The position numbers were made by a program, and so were the translations under genes. Below the pieces are notes generated by a model, which was not told where the DNA came from, made no database searches, and was given only the letters and a program-made list of their open reading frames with translations. Source: Primula veris (Eukaryota; Streptophyta; Magnoliopsida; Ericales; Primulaceae). From it: a stretch of 64,000 nt of DNA. Location: contig OY821750.1 in the NCBI GenBank assembly GCA_963682055.1, forward strand, positions 32,538,081 to 32,602,080, in the 5' to 3' direction. Positions 10,976 to 19,322 of this stretch are shown here, piece by piece. The stretch's first letter is position 1; every line of letters begins with the position of its first letter.

Positions 10976-11510
10976 TTTTATTGTATTCATTGTATTTCCT
11001 CTTTGTGCTTCTTCTGTAACGAAGTATCAACCAATCAATAAAGATTTCTTTTTCTTGCTTATATCTGAATTACTTTCCCAATGCAATTTATTTTGACTGC
11101 GCACGCTTGTGGCCTCATTAATGCTTTTCTTGGGCCTGGCGTTTGATCTTATCCATTGGACCTTCTTATTCTTTATATCTAGGGATTAATAGGATTTCTT
11201 GAGCCTTGTGCATATAAAATCCTATTCACCAGAGTTTTCTTGAGCCTTGCGCAAAAGATCTGGGATATTTATTTGAATCGCTGCTCTTCCCAAAAACGAC
11301 GCGTGTTTCAATGCCATTATTACTTACTCCCTTTAAATATTGGTAAGAATCCAAACGTTTCTTGAACAGGAGTGGCTTTTAATTACTCACGCTCTTTAGA
11401 GTCTTTTGGGAATCCAAACGTTTTTTCTTGAACAATCACCTCTTTTGAGTGCCATCGCTTCTGAATACCCATTGGCGAATGGTTGCGACTCTCAATCCCA
11501 GCCCTCATAC
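10976..11510. other. Non-coding spacer between units 2 and 3
   Basis: Contains repeated words such as TTTCTTGAGCCTTG(T/C)GCA (about 11195 and 11233) and AATCCAAACGTTT(C/T) (about 11350 and 11411), suggesting internal duplication. No open frame of note. Confidence 0.45.
11037..11042 (+). terminator. Polyadenylation-type signal after unit 2
   Basis: AATAAA in CAATCAATAAAGATTTC, about 60 bp after the unit 2 stop. Confidence 0.45.
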
Positions 11511-11518
11511 AATTGATC

Positions 11519-11526
11519 TATAAATA
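11519..11526 (+). promoter_or_regulatory. TATA box of antisense unit 3
   Basis: GATCTATAAATACCTGC, a good plant TATA match, 92 bp before the ATG at 11611. Confidence 0.6.
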
Positions 11527-11610
11527 CCTGCTTACAGCATGGTTACATCCACACTTCTCATCATATTATTTTCCCCCATATATAGACCCTCATCTTATAA
11601 TTTCCCTAAG

Positions 11611-11904
11611 ATGTCTGGTCCTTTCACCCAATCAGCATTAGCTTTGCAAGTGGAGGCCTTCGAAGCCTCCTATAACCATGTACAAAGGCTGTTGGGGGAT
11701 GCCGAGGAGGAATTGAAGGTGATGCGTTATCACCATACCGAGATGGTTCGGGAATTAACTTGGCTAAGATCCGAACTGGCTTACTGCCGACGTGCTCGTC
11801 AGGCTCTAGTCGAAGAGAATGAGATGCTAAGGGGGAACCCGACACTGAGGGACAGTGATGTCTCTGCCGGGCCCTCTCATCGATACCGATCGACTTCCCC
11901 CTAA
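11611..11904 (+). CDS. Antisense unit 3: coiled-coil protein (97 aa)
   Basis: Function unknown. The start at 11611 (MSGPFTQSALAL) is preferred over the upstream ATG at 11539 in the same frame, because unit 4 also begins ATGTCTGG (MSGP) after a similar pyrimidine-rich leader. Residues about 20-75 form heptads rich in Glu, Leu and Arg (LGDAEEELKVMRY, ARQALVEENEML). The C-terminus is Ser/Pro-rich. No paralogue of its C-terminus is seen in the window. An extended T-rich tract follows the stop. Confidence 0.6.
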   Translation: MSGPFTQSALALQVEAFEASYNHVQRLLGDAEEELKVMRYHHTEMVRELTWLRSELAYCRRARQALVEENEMLRGNPTLRDSDVSAGPSHRYRSTSP

Positions 11905-12400
11905 CCTTCCCCCTTCTCTTTTTCTTTTTATTTGCTCTTTCCCCATCTTTTCCCATCTCTTCCTTTTTCTTCTTTTTTTTTTTATTTCTCCGTTTCCATC
12001 ATTTCTTCCTCTTCCTCTCTTGTGTTTTTTTTTTATACTCTGTTTTCTCGTACTTTTTATTCTTTTCTTTTTTGTTTCATTGACTTCCTTTTTAGTTGTC
12101 GGTCTCCTTCGTCTCTTTATCTTCTTCTCATCTGTTTTTCTTCTGTGCCTCCTCTTTCTTTTTCTTCATCTTCTCTCCCATCACTCTTTTTCTTTTACTT
12201 TTTTTTTATGCACCACTACGATGTAACAATCAGCCCTGTGATCCAAAGGGTTTTGTGTTACATTTAGGGTTGGTCATTTTTCTTTTTGACTCTTCTTTCT
12301 TATCACTTCCTTCTTTTCTTGCACTCTTTTTCTTTTCCTCTTCCTGTTTTTCCTTTCTCTTTCTTCTTACTTTTTCTTTTTGGCGTCTCCTGCTCACTTG
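11905..12400 (+). repeat. Pyrimidine-rich low-complexity tract
   Basis: About 500 bp of TTC/TTTC-rich sequence on the plus strand. It lies directly behind unit 3 and probably forms its 3' region. The overlapping open frames here (Phe/Leu/Ser-rich) are composition artefacts. Confidence 0.7.
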
Positions 12401-12721
12401 GTCAGCTGATATAGTTGATCCTTTGCCTGATCTTCTGTACTAGCTCTTCTCGGATGTAATAGATCTTTTCGGATGTAATAGGTTTTTATCTCGGATGTAA
12501 TAGGTTTTTGATGTAATATTGTCTATTGATGTAATGAACAATGATGTATTCCATCTTCATTAATGAAAAGTATTTTTGCCCTTTTCTTTTTGCATTTCTT
12601 TTTATATTGTACCTGTGGTTTGTTGTTTGTCTGGAATCTAGATCTTTGAATATCTCGTATTTATGTCTTCTGCACTGTAGTCTCAGATGTCAGTAGATGT
12701 CCCCATCACTGTCAAACATAT

Positions 12722-12815
12722 GTGCATGCTTCCTAGTAGGTCAGGAAATGTGCATGCTCCCTAGTAGGTCAGGAAATGTGCATGCCCCCCCCCCCCCCCC
12801 AGCATGTCAGGAAAT
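12722..12815. repeat. 28-bp tandem repeat with a 16-C run
   Basis: Two near-identical 28-bp units (12722-12749 and 12750-12777) contain CCTAGTAGGTCAGGAAAT. A third starts at 12778, is interrupted by 16 C residues (12785-12800) and ends GTCAGGAAAT at 12815. The array lies 45 bp upstream of the unit 4 TATA box, so it may be part of that promoter. Confidence 0.8.
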
Positions 12816-12860
12816 ATGCAATTTCCCAAGCAAGGTCATAAAATATCATACTCTCCGTTC

Positions 12861-12868
12861 TATAAGTA
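12861..12868 (+). promoter_or_regulatory. TATA-like box of antisense unit 4
   Basis: CGTTCTATAAGTACTAATC, 103 bp before the ATG at 12964. A weaker TATA match than those of the other units. Confidence 0.5.
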
Positions 12869-12963
12869 CTAATCTTTTCTTTGGTAGTTTATCATCTCTT
12901 TTTTCTTTTTGCTTCTCTCTTCCTTAGCCCTTTATTTTCTTCCGTACTAAACAATTTCCCAGA

Positions 12964-13443
12964 ATGTCTGGACCTGTGGTGAGGTATCATGCTCAGATGA
13001 AGGGCTTGGACTCTGAGGTATCTCGGGTCCGCCGTCGGATGGCAAGGCTTGAGGAAGAGTATGGTGTTTTGGCCTTGAGCTTGTTCGGCTCTTATCCCGA
13101 AGAGACGGTGAAGTGGACCGAGATCTCGGCACTGAGTCGCCAGCTCGATCACTTGTTGCTGCAGAGAAACCATCTGGCCAACTCCTGGTATGATGCCAAG
13201 GAAATTTGGGACCATTCTCAAGATGAGTTTGACAACTCTCCTCAAGGCCTAGCTAGCATAATGGTAAAGAATGCTCGGCTCGTGGAGCGCGTCAGGGTTC
13301 TTACTATGGAAAACAACAGGCTCTCCTCGGAGAATGACGATTTGGTCGCCATGAACGACTCCTACCAAGCTCGGTTGAATTGTTCTGCTCGTTTTGCTTT
13401 CTCTCGGTCTGGCAGTTCGGTTTTTCCACCCATTGATCCTTAG
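12964..13443 (+). CDS. Antisense unit 4: coiled-coil protein (159 aa)
   Basis: Function unknown. It starts MSGPVVRYHAQMKGL, sharing the MSGP start and start context with unit 3. It has two coiled-coil blocks: residues about 12-35 (Arg/Glu-rich, VSRVRRRMARLEEEYGV) and about 105-135 (KNARLVERVRVLTMENNRLS). The linker between has Trp and Asp/His residues. The C-terminus is Ser/Phe-rich. It is preceded by the 28-bp repeats and a TATA-like box; no clear AATAAA was found before unit 5. There is no internal stop over 159 codons in a stretch where the other frames are broken, which supports coding. Confidence 0.6.
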   Translation: MSGPVVRYHAQMKGLDSEVSRVRRRMARLEEEYGVLALSLFGSYPEETVKWTEISALSRQLDHLLLQRNHLANSWYDAKEIWDHSQDEFDNSPQGLASIMVKNARLVERVRVLTMENNRLSSENDDLVAMNDSYQARLNCSARFAFSRSGSSVFPPIDP

Positions 13444-13589
13444 ATTGGGCTGGTTCTCTTATGTATTTCCCCTTTTGCCATTTGTGTTTTATCTTCTGTA
13501 TTTGACGAATCAGTTGTATCTTTTCGTATTATCTCGTGTCTGCCTTATGAACCATTGTAACGCTTCGTATTTTGTGCCTTTTGATTCTC

Positions 13590-13596
13590 TATAAAT
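13590..13596 (+). promoter_or_regulatory. TATA box of antisense unit 5
   Basis: TCTCTATAAATGCTCCC, 77 bp before the ATG at 13667. Confidence 0.6.
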
Positions 13597-13666
13597 GCTC
13601 CCTATTGCCTGTATCTCATTATCAATTTCTACCTCTCTCTTGTTTTATAATTTGCTTTTGCGTGAG

Positions 13667-14029
13667 ATGGCTCCCATCACTAGGTCTGCCTCCAAAAAGA
13701 AAGCCCTTATGGAAGAGGAGCCTACCTTTTTGCTACCTCGTCCCCCTGGCTTTGGGGAGGAGGATTTGACTCCTCTTCAACTAAAAGAAATTGAGATGTC
13801 ATGGCTGAAACATGATCTCATGTGTGCTCGGACTGAAGCGAGGAGGTTTAAACAATATTGGGACGAGGAGGGCACTGCTCGTTTCAAGGCCGAGCAAAAA
13901 TGCGAGTCTCAGTCTTACGCCTTGAAACAGGCTGAGATGGCGATTTCTCGTTTGGTTAGGGAGAAAGAGCGTCTGGAGGAACTTTTGGCGAAGAGGGATG
14001 TTGCTATGGGGGATAGTTCGAAAAAGTAG
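13667..14029 (+). CDS. Antisense unit 5: coiled-coil protein with basic N-terminus (120 aa)
   Basis: Function unknown. The start MAPITRSASKKKAL is chosen because the frame's upstream extension (to 13595) runs into the TATA region at 13590. The basic TRSASKKK segment could be a nuclear signal, which is inference. Residues about 40-112 are heptad-like and charged (REKERLEELLAKRD near the end), and the tail is GDSSKK. AATAAA lies at 14085-14090, about 55 bp behind the stop, so TATA, ORF and AATAAA make a compact unit of about 0.5 kb. Confidence 0.62.
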   Translation: MAPITRSASKKKALMEEEPTFLLPRPPGFGEEDLTPLQLKEIEMSWLKHDLMCARTEARRFKQYWDEEGTARFKAEQKCESQSYALKQAEMAISRLVREKERLEELLAKRDVAMGDSSKK

Positions 14030-14084
14030 GATGGGTGTATTTTCTTTTTCTGTTGTATTGTTTGTGTTTCCCCCTTTGTGGATG

Positions 14085-14090
14085 AATAAA
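14085..14090 (+). terminator. Polyadenylation-type signal after unit 5
   Basis: AATAAA in GGATGAATAAAACTTG behind unit 5, followed by a T-rich stretch. Confidence 0.45.
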
Positions 14091-14132
14091 ACTTGTCTTG
14101 CATTTGATTCTGTCCTATTTTATTTCCTGTTT

Positions 14133-14234
14133 GCTTCTCTTTTATGTTTCTGATCATACACCGAACAATATGCCCGGTTATCCGCTTCTCTTTTATGTTT
14201 CTGATCATACACCGAACAATGTGCCCGGTTATCC
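14133..14234. repeat. 51-bp direct tandem duplication
   Basis: Two consecutive 51-bp copies (14133-14183 and 14184-14234) differ at one base. Each contains TTCTGATCATACACCGAACA and ends in CCCGGTTATCC. Confidence 0.92.
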
Positions 14235-14894
14235 CCCCGGAGAGCGTTGTTAGACTTGATGCCCCCTGCCATCAAGCTAGAAACGGTCTTCGTCCACCTT
14301 GTTCGGTGTGCCCTTGTGGTAAGGATTGGTTTGGGAGTCGAGGAACTTTAATCGGGGGATATTCTCGGTGTGATAGTAGTGGTAGCGTATGTGAGAAGCT
14401 TTTCGTGGTAGGGTCCACTGGCCGTTTATTTAGGTCTAATGATGTGAACTGCCTTGGGTAGTGGGATACGCGCTGACGTGGCGAAATCTGGAGCGTGTAT
14501 ATGTTTAAAAAGAGCAGCGGTTGTTGACTTTCGTATGGTTGGAAAAAGGTAAACCTCTGTTACACGAAAGGACGGTTATTATTTTATTCCTTTTGTGACT
14601 CCACTCCTTTCTAGTATGCCAGGTAATCCTGTTTATTTTTATCACAGAATTTGGTGAAGAAAATATCTCTCTCTCTAAAGCATATTCTTCCCGCCAAAAA
14701 GGAAAAGAGTTCGGCCGCTTGATCTAGGGTTTCGTGGTTGTGTTGGAAGACTTCCTGCTGTTCGCTCTTGCTTACTCATAATGATTACTGTAAGTGATTT
14801 TTCGTTCTCCCCCATTCCCTCTTTTAGGAGTTGTATTTGATTTGTCGTTGTGGTCATAGGTGTGCCGTTGGTACATGGTTCAGGTTATCTATAT
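14235..14894. other. Spacer and probable leader of unit 6
   Basis: No convincing frame. The CT-rich segment with TATCTCTCTCTCTAAAG near 14665 and possible leader splice sites (GTAAGT near 14777, TTTTAG near 14826) suggest an untranslated leader, possibly with an intron, before unit 6. This is speculative. Confidence 0.35.
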
Positions 14895-17194
14895 ATGTCT
14901 GATGATTCTGATGTAATGTGCGTGGGGGGGGGGGGGGGGGTGGTGGCTCTCGCTCTATTGATGTGGTTCTGGTTTGTGTATTTGGTTAGTATATTGATGG
15001 ACTTTTGATGATCTTTGTATAAGAAATTTTGACCCAAAGTGTGGCCCAAGTTGGCACATTCGTGGAGAAGGATTTTAAAGAACTCGCCGGAATACCTGAC
15101 AACATACGTATCCGGCTTCCTATTTCTGACGAGGAGGTGCTGGGATTTGTACCTGCCGGCGAGGTGGCCGTGCGTTCTTCGGCATTCTTCACTGGGGGTC
15201 TTCGATTGCCCTTTACAAACTGGGTGGCTTCGTTCTTTGAGGCCGTCCAAATTGCTCCGGCCCAACTGGCCCTAAATGGTTACCGTACCCTGAATGGTAT
15301 CCAAAGGCTATCGGAGTTGTCCGGAATACCGATTGAACTGAAGGACGTCTTTGGAGTCTATAGTCTGAGCTTTGAGCGTCGCAGCTCGTATTTGAAGACT
15401 CTGCGTGCCTTTTGCCGGCTCGTTATCGGTTTGCCGGATACCAATAAAGAGCGTAATCTTGGTATTGTAATTGCTTCCGGTGCATGGGGTTGTGCGGGAC
15501 ACCAGATTCCTGGACCGGCGACCAATGCTCCCATCATGCCAGACCTCGGCGCCCCCAATGTAGAGGCTCTGTTAGCTCTTTGGAAATGGTGGGGGCCTGG
15601 TCCTACGCCGGATCCTGCGAGTCGTACGGCTCCCATGTTGCTCGGTTACCCTATGGGGTCGGTGACCAAGAGAAATCCTGCACCCGAGATCCCCAAAGAG
15701 CCCGAGGAAGAATTCTTAAAGGTGGTCCAGGCGCGATGTGCTACGCGGCTTGGGAAAAAAGCCGTTCGTTCTAAGCGTCGTGCAGCTGACCCTGTCGTTG
15801 AAACCACGAAGAGGGCTAGGGGAACCGATACATCGGTTACCGAGGAAGATGCTAACGTTGGCTCGGGCGAGGGGGTGTGTGCCGCTGCTCAAGGGGACAC
15901 CGCCGAGGATGCCTCTGCTCCGGGCGAGGTATGTGTATATGTATTATGGTTTTCGTGTCTTTTGGTTGTTTGTCATTTGGTTCGCTAGTGCTTTGCTTTA
16001 TTAGTCATCTTGTTTCAGCTACTGACTTCTACATTGGTTACCCTCGCTCTTGCCCGGTCTATGGGTATTATTGTGTTTCAGGGGTCGGTCGACGATGTAT
16101 TCGGATATATGAACCTCTTGACGAGCATGGGAGAGGGGACGATGACTTTGCCGGTCATCTCGCCTATCCCCACCGAGGGTCCGATAGATTCGTCCGTGTG
16201 CTCGCCCCTCCGTAATGAGGAAGAGATCGAGCATAGGGCCCCTGAGATTGAGCAGTTGGAGGAGGACGTGGGGGTGGAGATGAAAGGCAGCGAAGAGAAT
16301 GCCGGGGATGTTGGGACAGGTGTCGACGGATCCGAGAAGGGGTTGGTTGACGGGGTTGCAATGACCCGGTACATTGACCGATGTAGGGGTGAACTGCTGG
16401 ATCAACCGAGAACGCTGAAGATGGGGTATACGGCTCTGAAACCCCTTGTGTTCAAGAATGCAGAAAGACTATCTGCCCAGCCTACAATGTCGGTTATAGA
16501 GCAGGCCCATGCGGATGCGCTGAGGGTACGTGGGGCTCGTATTGCACTATATAGGTTTGGTACTTGTATTTTATTTGGAAACTAATGTGTTGAAGTGCAG
16601 ATTGCTGTGAGTGTCGTGGCGCTACGGGATCAGCTGGGAGCTCTAGGGGCTGAGAAAGAGAAGCTGGTGGCCGAGAAGGAGAAATTGGTCGCCGAGAAGA
16701 AAACCCTGGGCGAAAATTATGACAAACTGTCGGTGGACTTCCTGCACCTGACCGAGGTTGTCGAGAATTTGAGGGTGGAAAAGGAGAGCATGGCCGCTAA
16801 GTACGGCGAATTAGAGGAGGAGAACTTGCTCCTGGCTGAGGACGTGGAAGCCGAAAAGGCTAAGGTGTCTGCCCTGAAAACGGCACAGGCGGAGGAGCGG
16901 AAAAAGTTAGCGATGATGGCCAACTTTTCTGTATACTGCGCTCATGTGCGGGCGCTCAATTTCGCGAATGTTCCTCTGTCGGATAGGGCGTGGTCGGAGT
17001 TGGTGTATCCGTGTCCGCATGGTGCACCGCCGAAACCCTTGGACTGGGCGAATCTTCGTGAAGAAGAGCTTCCTCGGCTACCGGGGCAAACAATTTCGAC
17101 AGCGCTGCGTCCTCACTCTATGTCGACCGCGTCCACTCCTCGACCGGATGCTACTGTTGTTCCCCCACCAGCATCTCCTCAGGTGGAACCTTGA
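14895..17194 (+). CDS. Antisense unit 6: multi-exon Transposase_28-like plus coiled-coil protein
   Basis: Function unknown. Well-supported exons: about 15040-15928, 16082-16525 and 16601-17194, joined in phase 0 by GTATGT...TTTCAG (15929-16081) and GTACGT...GTGCAG (16526-16600). A first exon 14895-14917 (ATG TCT GAT GAT...) spliced to 15040 would close the frame at about 649 residues, but this junction is uncertain because it crosses a 17-G run. The N-terminal domain (DFKELAGIPDNIRIRLP, LPFTNWVASFFEAVQIAP, QLALNGYRTLNGI) resembles what I remember of the 'putative gypsy type transposon' family (Transposase_28). The middle is acidic; the last exon is a long coiled coil with EKEKLVAEKEKLVAEKKTL. 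Such genes occur in plant genomes beside gypsy elements; here it sits antisense within one. Confidence 0.6.
14924..14940 (+). repeat. 17-G homopolymer
   Basis: A run of 17 G residues within the proposed first intron of unit 6. Such runs are prone to length error, so exon 1 of unit 6 should be read with caution. Confidence 0.9.
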
Positions 17195-17363
17195 CTATCT
17201 TTCTAGGATTATGTATATTTTTTTATTTATTTATTATTTTTTTTTTTTGTATCTAGAAACAGATTCTTTTGGGGAAGTGATAATATAGGTGTTGTGGTTT
17301 CTTTCTGTTGGGCTTGCTTGGGTTAATTTCTTTTGATGGTCGTCATATTTTGAAGGATATGAA

Positions 17364-17369
17364 AATAAA
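17364..17369 (+). terminator. Possible polyadenylation signal after unit 6
   Basis: AATAAA in GAAAATAAAAATATTG, about 170 bp after the unit 6 stop and 75 bp before unit 7. Confidence 0.3.
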
Positions 17370-17443
17370 AATATTGTCAGGTACCAAATAACCCCCTTGC
17401 CATGGTGGTCTGGACCTCGCCTAGTCGTAGTGCAGGTGACATA

Positions 17444-17974
17444 ATGGAGGATTTGGAAAGGTCTAACGCGTCCCTTACCGCGAAATTGACTTGTGCTTAT
17501 AAGGAAATCGAGGGTCTGAATATTCATATTTCCAACCTGGCGATCTGGTTACGTGATTTGGGAGAGAAATTTAGTAAAAAGACCGCCCATTACACGGCAA
17601 ATAAGGGTAAAGCCAAGGAACTTCTCAGTGCCCTACGACGTTCTCGTGATGAAGCCCGAGGTCGTGTGACGAGCTTGAGCTTGGTCCTTGGGGCCGTTTT
17701 CGAGGATGCGGATCTGCTGCTATCCTTTGCCAAAGCGTATTGGGCCCGAGCTCGCGCCTTAGAGGTGCTGGAGCATATAAAAGGAATGAGTGGTGTGTCC
17801 CGGGCAGAGCGCATGGTGGATGCGAAGGCCGGGGTAACTGAAACCACTGTTGCCTTGAACCGAATCGAGGCGGTCATTCATGAGCGTTTGGGGACGCAAA
17901 TTAATTCATTGCGATATATTCATTTTGCCGATGTAGTAGAGACTTCAGCGTCTGTTGAGGGGTTGTCGGATTAG
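17444..17974 (+). CDS. Antisense unit 7: alpha-helical protein (about 176 aa)
   Basis: Function unknown. The frame is open from ATG 17402 (190 aa), but ATG 17444 (MEDLERSNASLTAKL) is preferred: it sits in GTGACATAATGG, the same start context as unit 1, and follows GTGCAG, a possible splice acceptor. Residues 1-100 are coiled-coil-like (EDLERSNASLTAKLTCAYKE); the middle is Ala/Arg-rich helix; the C-terminus lacks motifs. No TATA box is visible in the 200 bp upstream, so it may be a downstream exon or be read from the transcript of unit 6. Reading on the plus strand is supported by a 573-base frame without stop. Confidence 0.5.
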   Translation: MEDLERSNASLTAKLTCAYKEIEGLNIHISNLAIWLRDLGEKFSKKTAHYTANKGKAKELLSALRRSRDEARGRVTSLSLVLGAVFEDADLLLSFAKAYWARARALEVLEHIKGMSGVSRAERMVDAKAGVTETTVALNRIEAVIHERLGTQINSLRYIHFADVVETSASVEGLSD

Positions 17975-18108
17975 TAAAATAGCTTGTTTTGTCGTTTTCT
18001 TTGTAGCTTGTATAAAAATTCTCTCTTCTCTTTTTTTTTTTTTTTTTTGTATATTCATCTCTTCTCGTTCTTCTCCCCCCCCTTTTTTTTTTATAGGCAC
18101 ATGCTACT
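17975..18108 (+). other. Polypyrimidine spacer before unit 8
   Basis: Long T and C runs end in TTTTTTATAG at about 18097. This is a good 3' splice acceptor pattern 12 bp before the unit 8 ATG, so unit 8 may be the last exon of a spliced transcript. Confidence 0.45.
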
Positions 18109-18747
18109 ATGTCGCACCAGGCTGGTTCTCCATGCCTAGTTAACCCGGGGTTAGGACCTACTGGTGCTGCCCGGGACGAGGTCTCACCTGGTGTGGCTAG
18201 TGAGGTGCCTGTCAGGTGGCCCTACATTGTTTTGATGAGCAAAAATGTCAAATTGACCGACCAATGTGCTCGACTGCGGACCAAGCTGAAAACCCAGGCG
18301 GCCTCTTTTCGAGAATACGTTCGCCGTGCCGAGCATGCTGTTGAGGTTCAGGAGCGTCGTTTTGATCGATATTGGCGTGCAAAGGGCGAGTACTTCGGCA
18401 AATTAAAGTTGCTTGTGACCAAGGCCAACGTGTTGGTGAAGTATTTCCGTTTGTCCCGAGCCAGATACGATGCTTCCGCAGCTGTGATTGAAGCTCGCCG
18501 TGACCTCTCCTTTGACGATGATCGCCGTAAAGCGGCCTCGGATGCTCACGAGTCCGCCAAAGAAGCCGAGTTCAACGCGCGGCTTCAAACGCTGACTTGT
18601 GTTGGGGCTCATACGACCAATTTTGATGCCCTCATTTCTGAGGAGCGTTTTGATGGTGATGAGTCTGATGGGTACACAACGACTGATGACGAAGAGATTG
18701 AACTTGGTCAATTACCGTCGTGTTCCTCCTGCAGTAGCTCTTCTTAA
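18109..18747 (+). CDS. Antisense unit 8: helical, acidic-tailed protein (212 aa)
   Basis: Function unknown. It starts MSHQAGSPCLVNPG after a polypyrimidine/AG acceptor-like tract. Residues about 50-165 are helical and highly charged (AEHAVEVQERRFDRYWRAKG, HESAKEAEFNARLQTL). Residues 185-205 are acidic (DGDESDGYTTTDDEEIELG), followed by a Ser/Cys tail. No known domain. It is the last unit of the antisense array, about 580 bp from the pol stop, so the sense pol and the antisense array converge here. The alternation of basic helix and acidic tail resembles units 1 and 5 in style but shows no clear sequence homology. Confidence 0.55.
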   Translation: MSHQAGSPCLVNPGLGPTGAARDEVSPGVASEVPVRWPYIVLMSKNVKLTDQCARLRTKLKTQAASFREYVRRAEHAVEVQERRFDRYWRAKGEYFGKLKLLVTKANVLVKYFRLSRARYDASAAVIEARRDLSFDDDRRKAASDAHESAKEAEFNARLQTLTCVGAHTTNFDALISEERFDGDESDGYTTTDDEEIELGQLPSCSSCSSSS

Positions 18748-19040
18748 ATGAATCTCTTTAGTGTCGTTGATCTTCTTGTTGCCTCCGTAATGCGGGCGAG
18801 GACTATATATGTGATTTCTTTATTCCTGTTTTGTACCTTTCCATTGCCGTATTGCTATTTAATTGATTGGATCGATTTTTCCTTGCCAAATCATTTGTTG
18901 TTTCGTTATTCCTGTTTTGAAGATGCTTCTTGTTGATATTTTGTTGTTTAGATTGATTCTCCTTCATTGTTTTAGCCAATTTATATTGCATCGCCGTCAT
19001 AAAGTGGACCTGAATAATACCTTGCGTTGTACCTGCATAT

Positions 19041-19225
19041 AAATTTCATAGTATTCCTAGGCACTTCGACCATGTTGGGAATTTCATAGTATCCCTAGAC
19101 GTTCCTTCGGTAACACGCCATTTACGGGATTTCATAGTATGCCTAGACGTTCCTTTGGTAACACGCCATTTACGGACTTTCATTGTATTCCTAGGCACTT
19201 CGGCCATGCTGAGAATCTCATAGTA
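19041..19225. repeat. Tandem repeat in A-B-B-A order at the pol/antisense boundary
   Basis: Four units end in TTTCATAGTA or a close variant. Outer units (about 37 bp, 19054-19091 and 19188-19225) carry TTCCTAGGCACTTCG. Inner units (48 bp, 19092-19139 and 19140-19187) carry CTAGACGTTCCTT and GGTAACACGCCATTTACGG. The small minus-strand frame across them (19046-19258) simply reflects the repeat. Confidence 0.85.
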
Positions 19226-19322
19226 ATAGTAGACAGCATAATAATATATTTTATTCATTCAAAAGAAAAGATAATGCCATTAAGCAAGAAGGGTAAGGGA
19301 GCACCTGTATTCGGAGCATTGC

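Noticed and set aside
11855..12443. Phe/Leu/Ser-rich open frames of 111-123 residues
   Set aside because: Pure composition effect of the T/C-rich tract behind unit 3; no ATG context, no domain.
16019..16405. Minus-strand frames opposite unit 6
   Set aside because: Pro/Ser-rich shadows of the acidic segment of unit 6; not in line with the sense pol frame.
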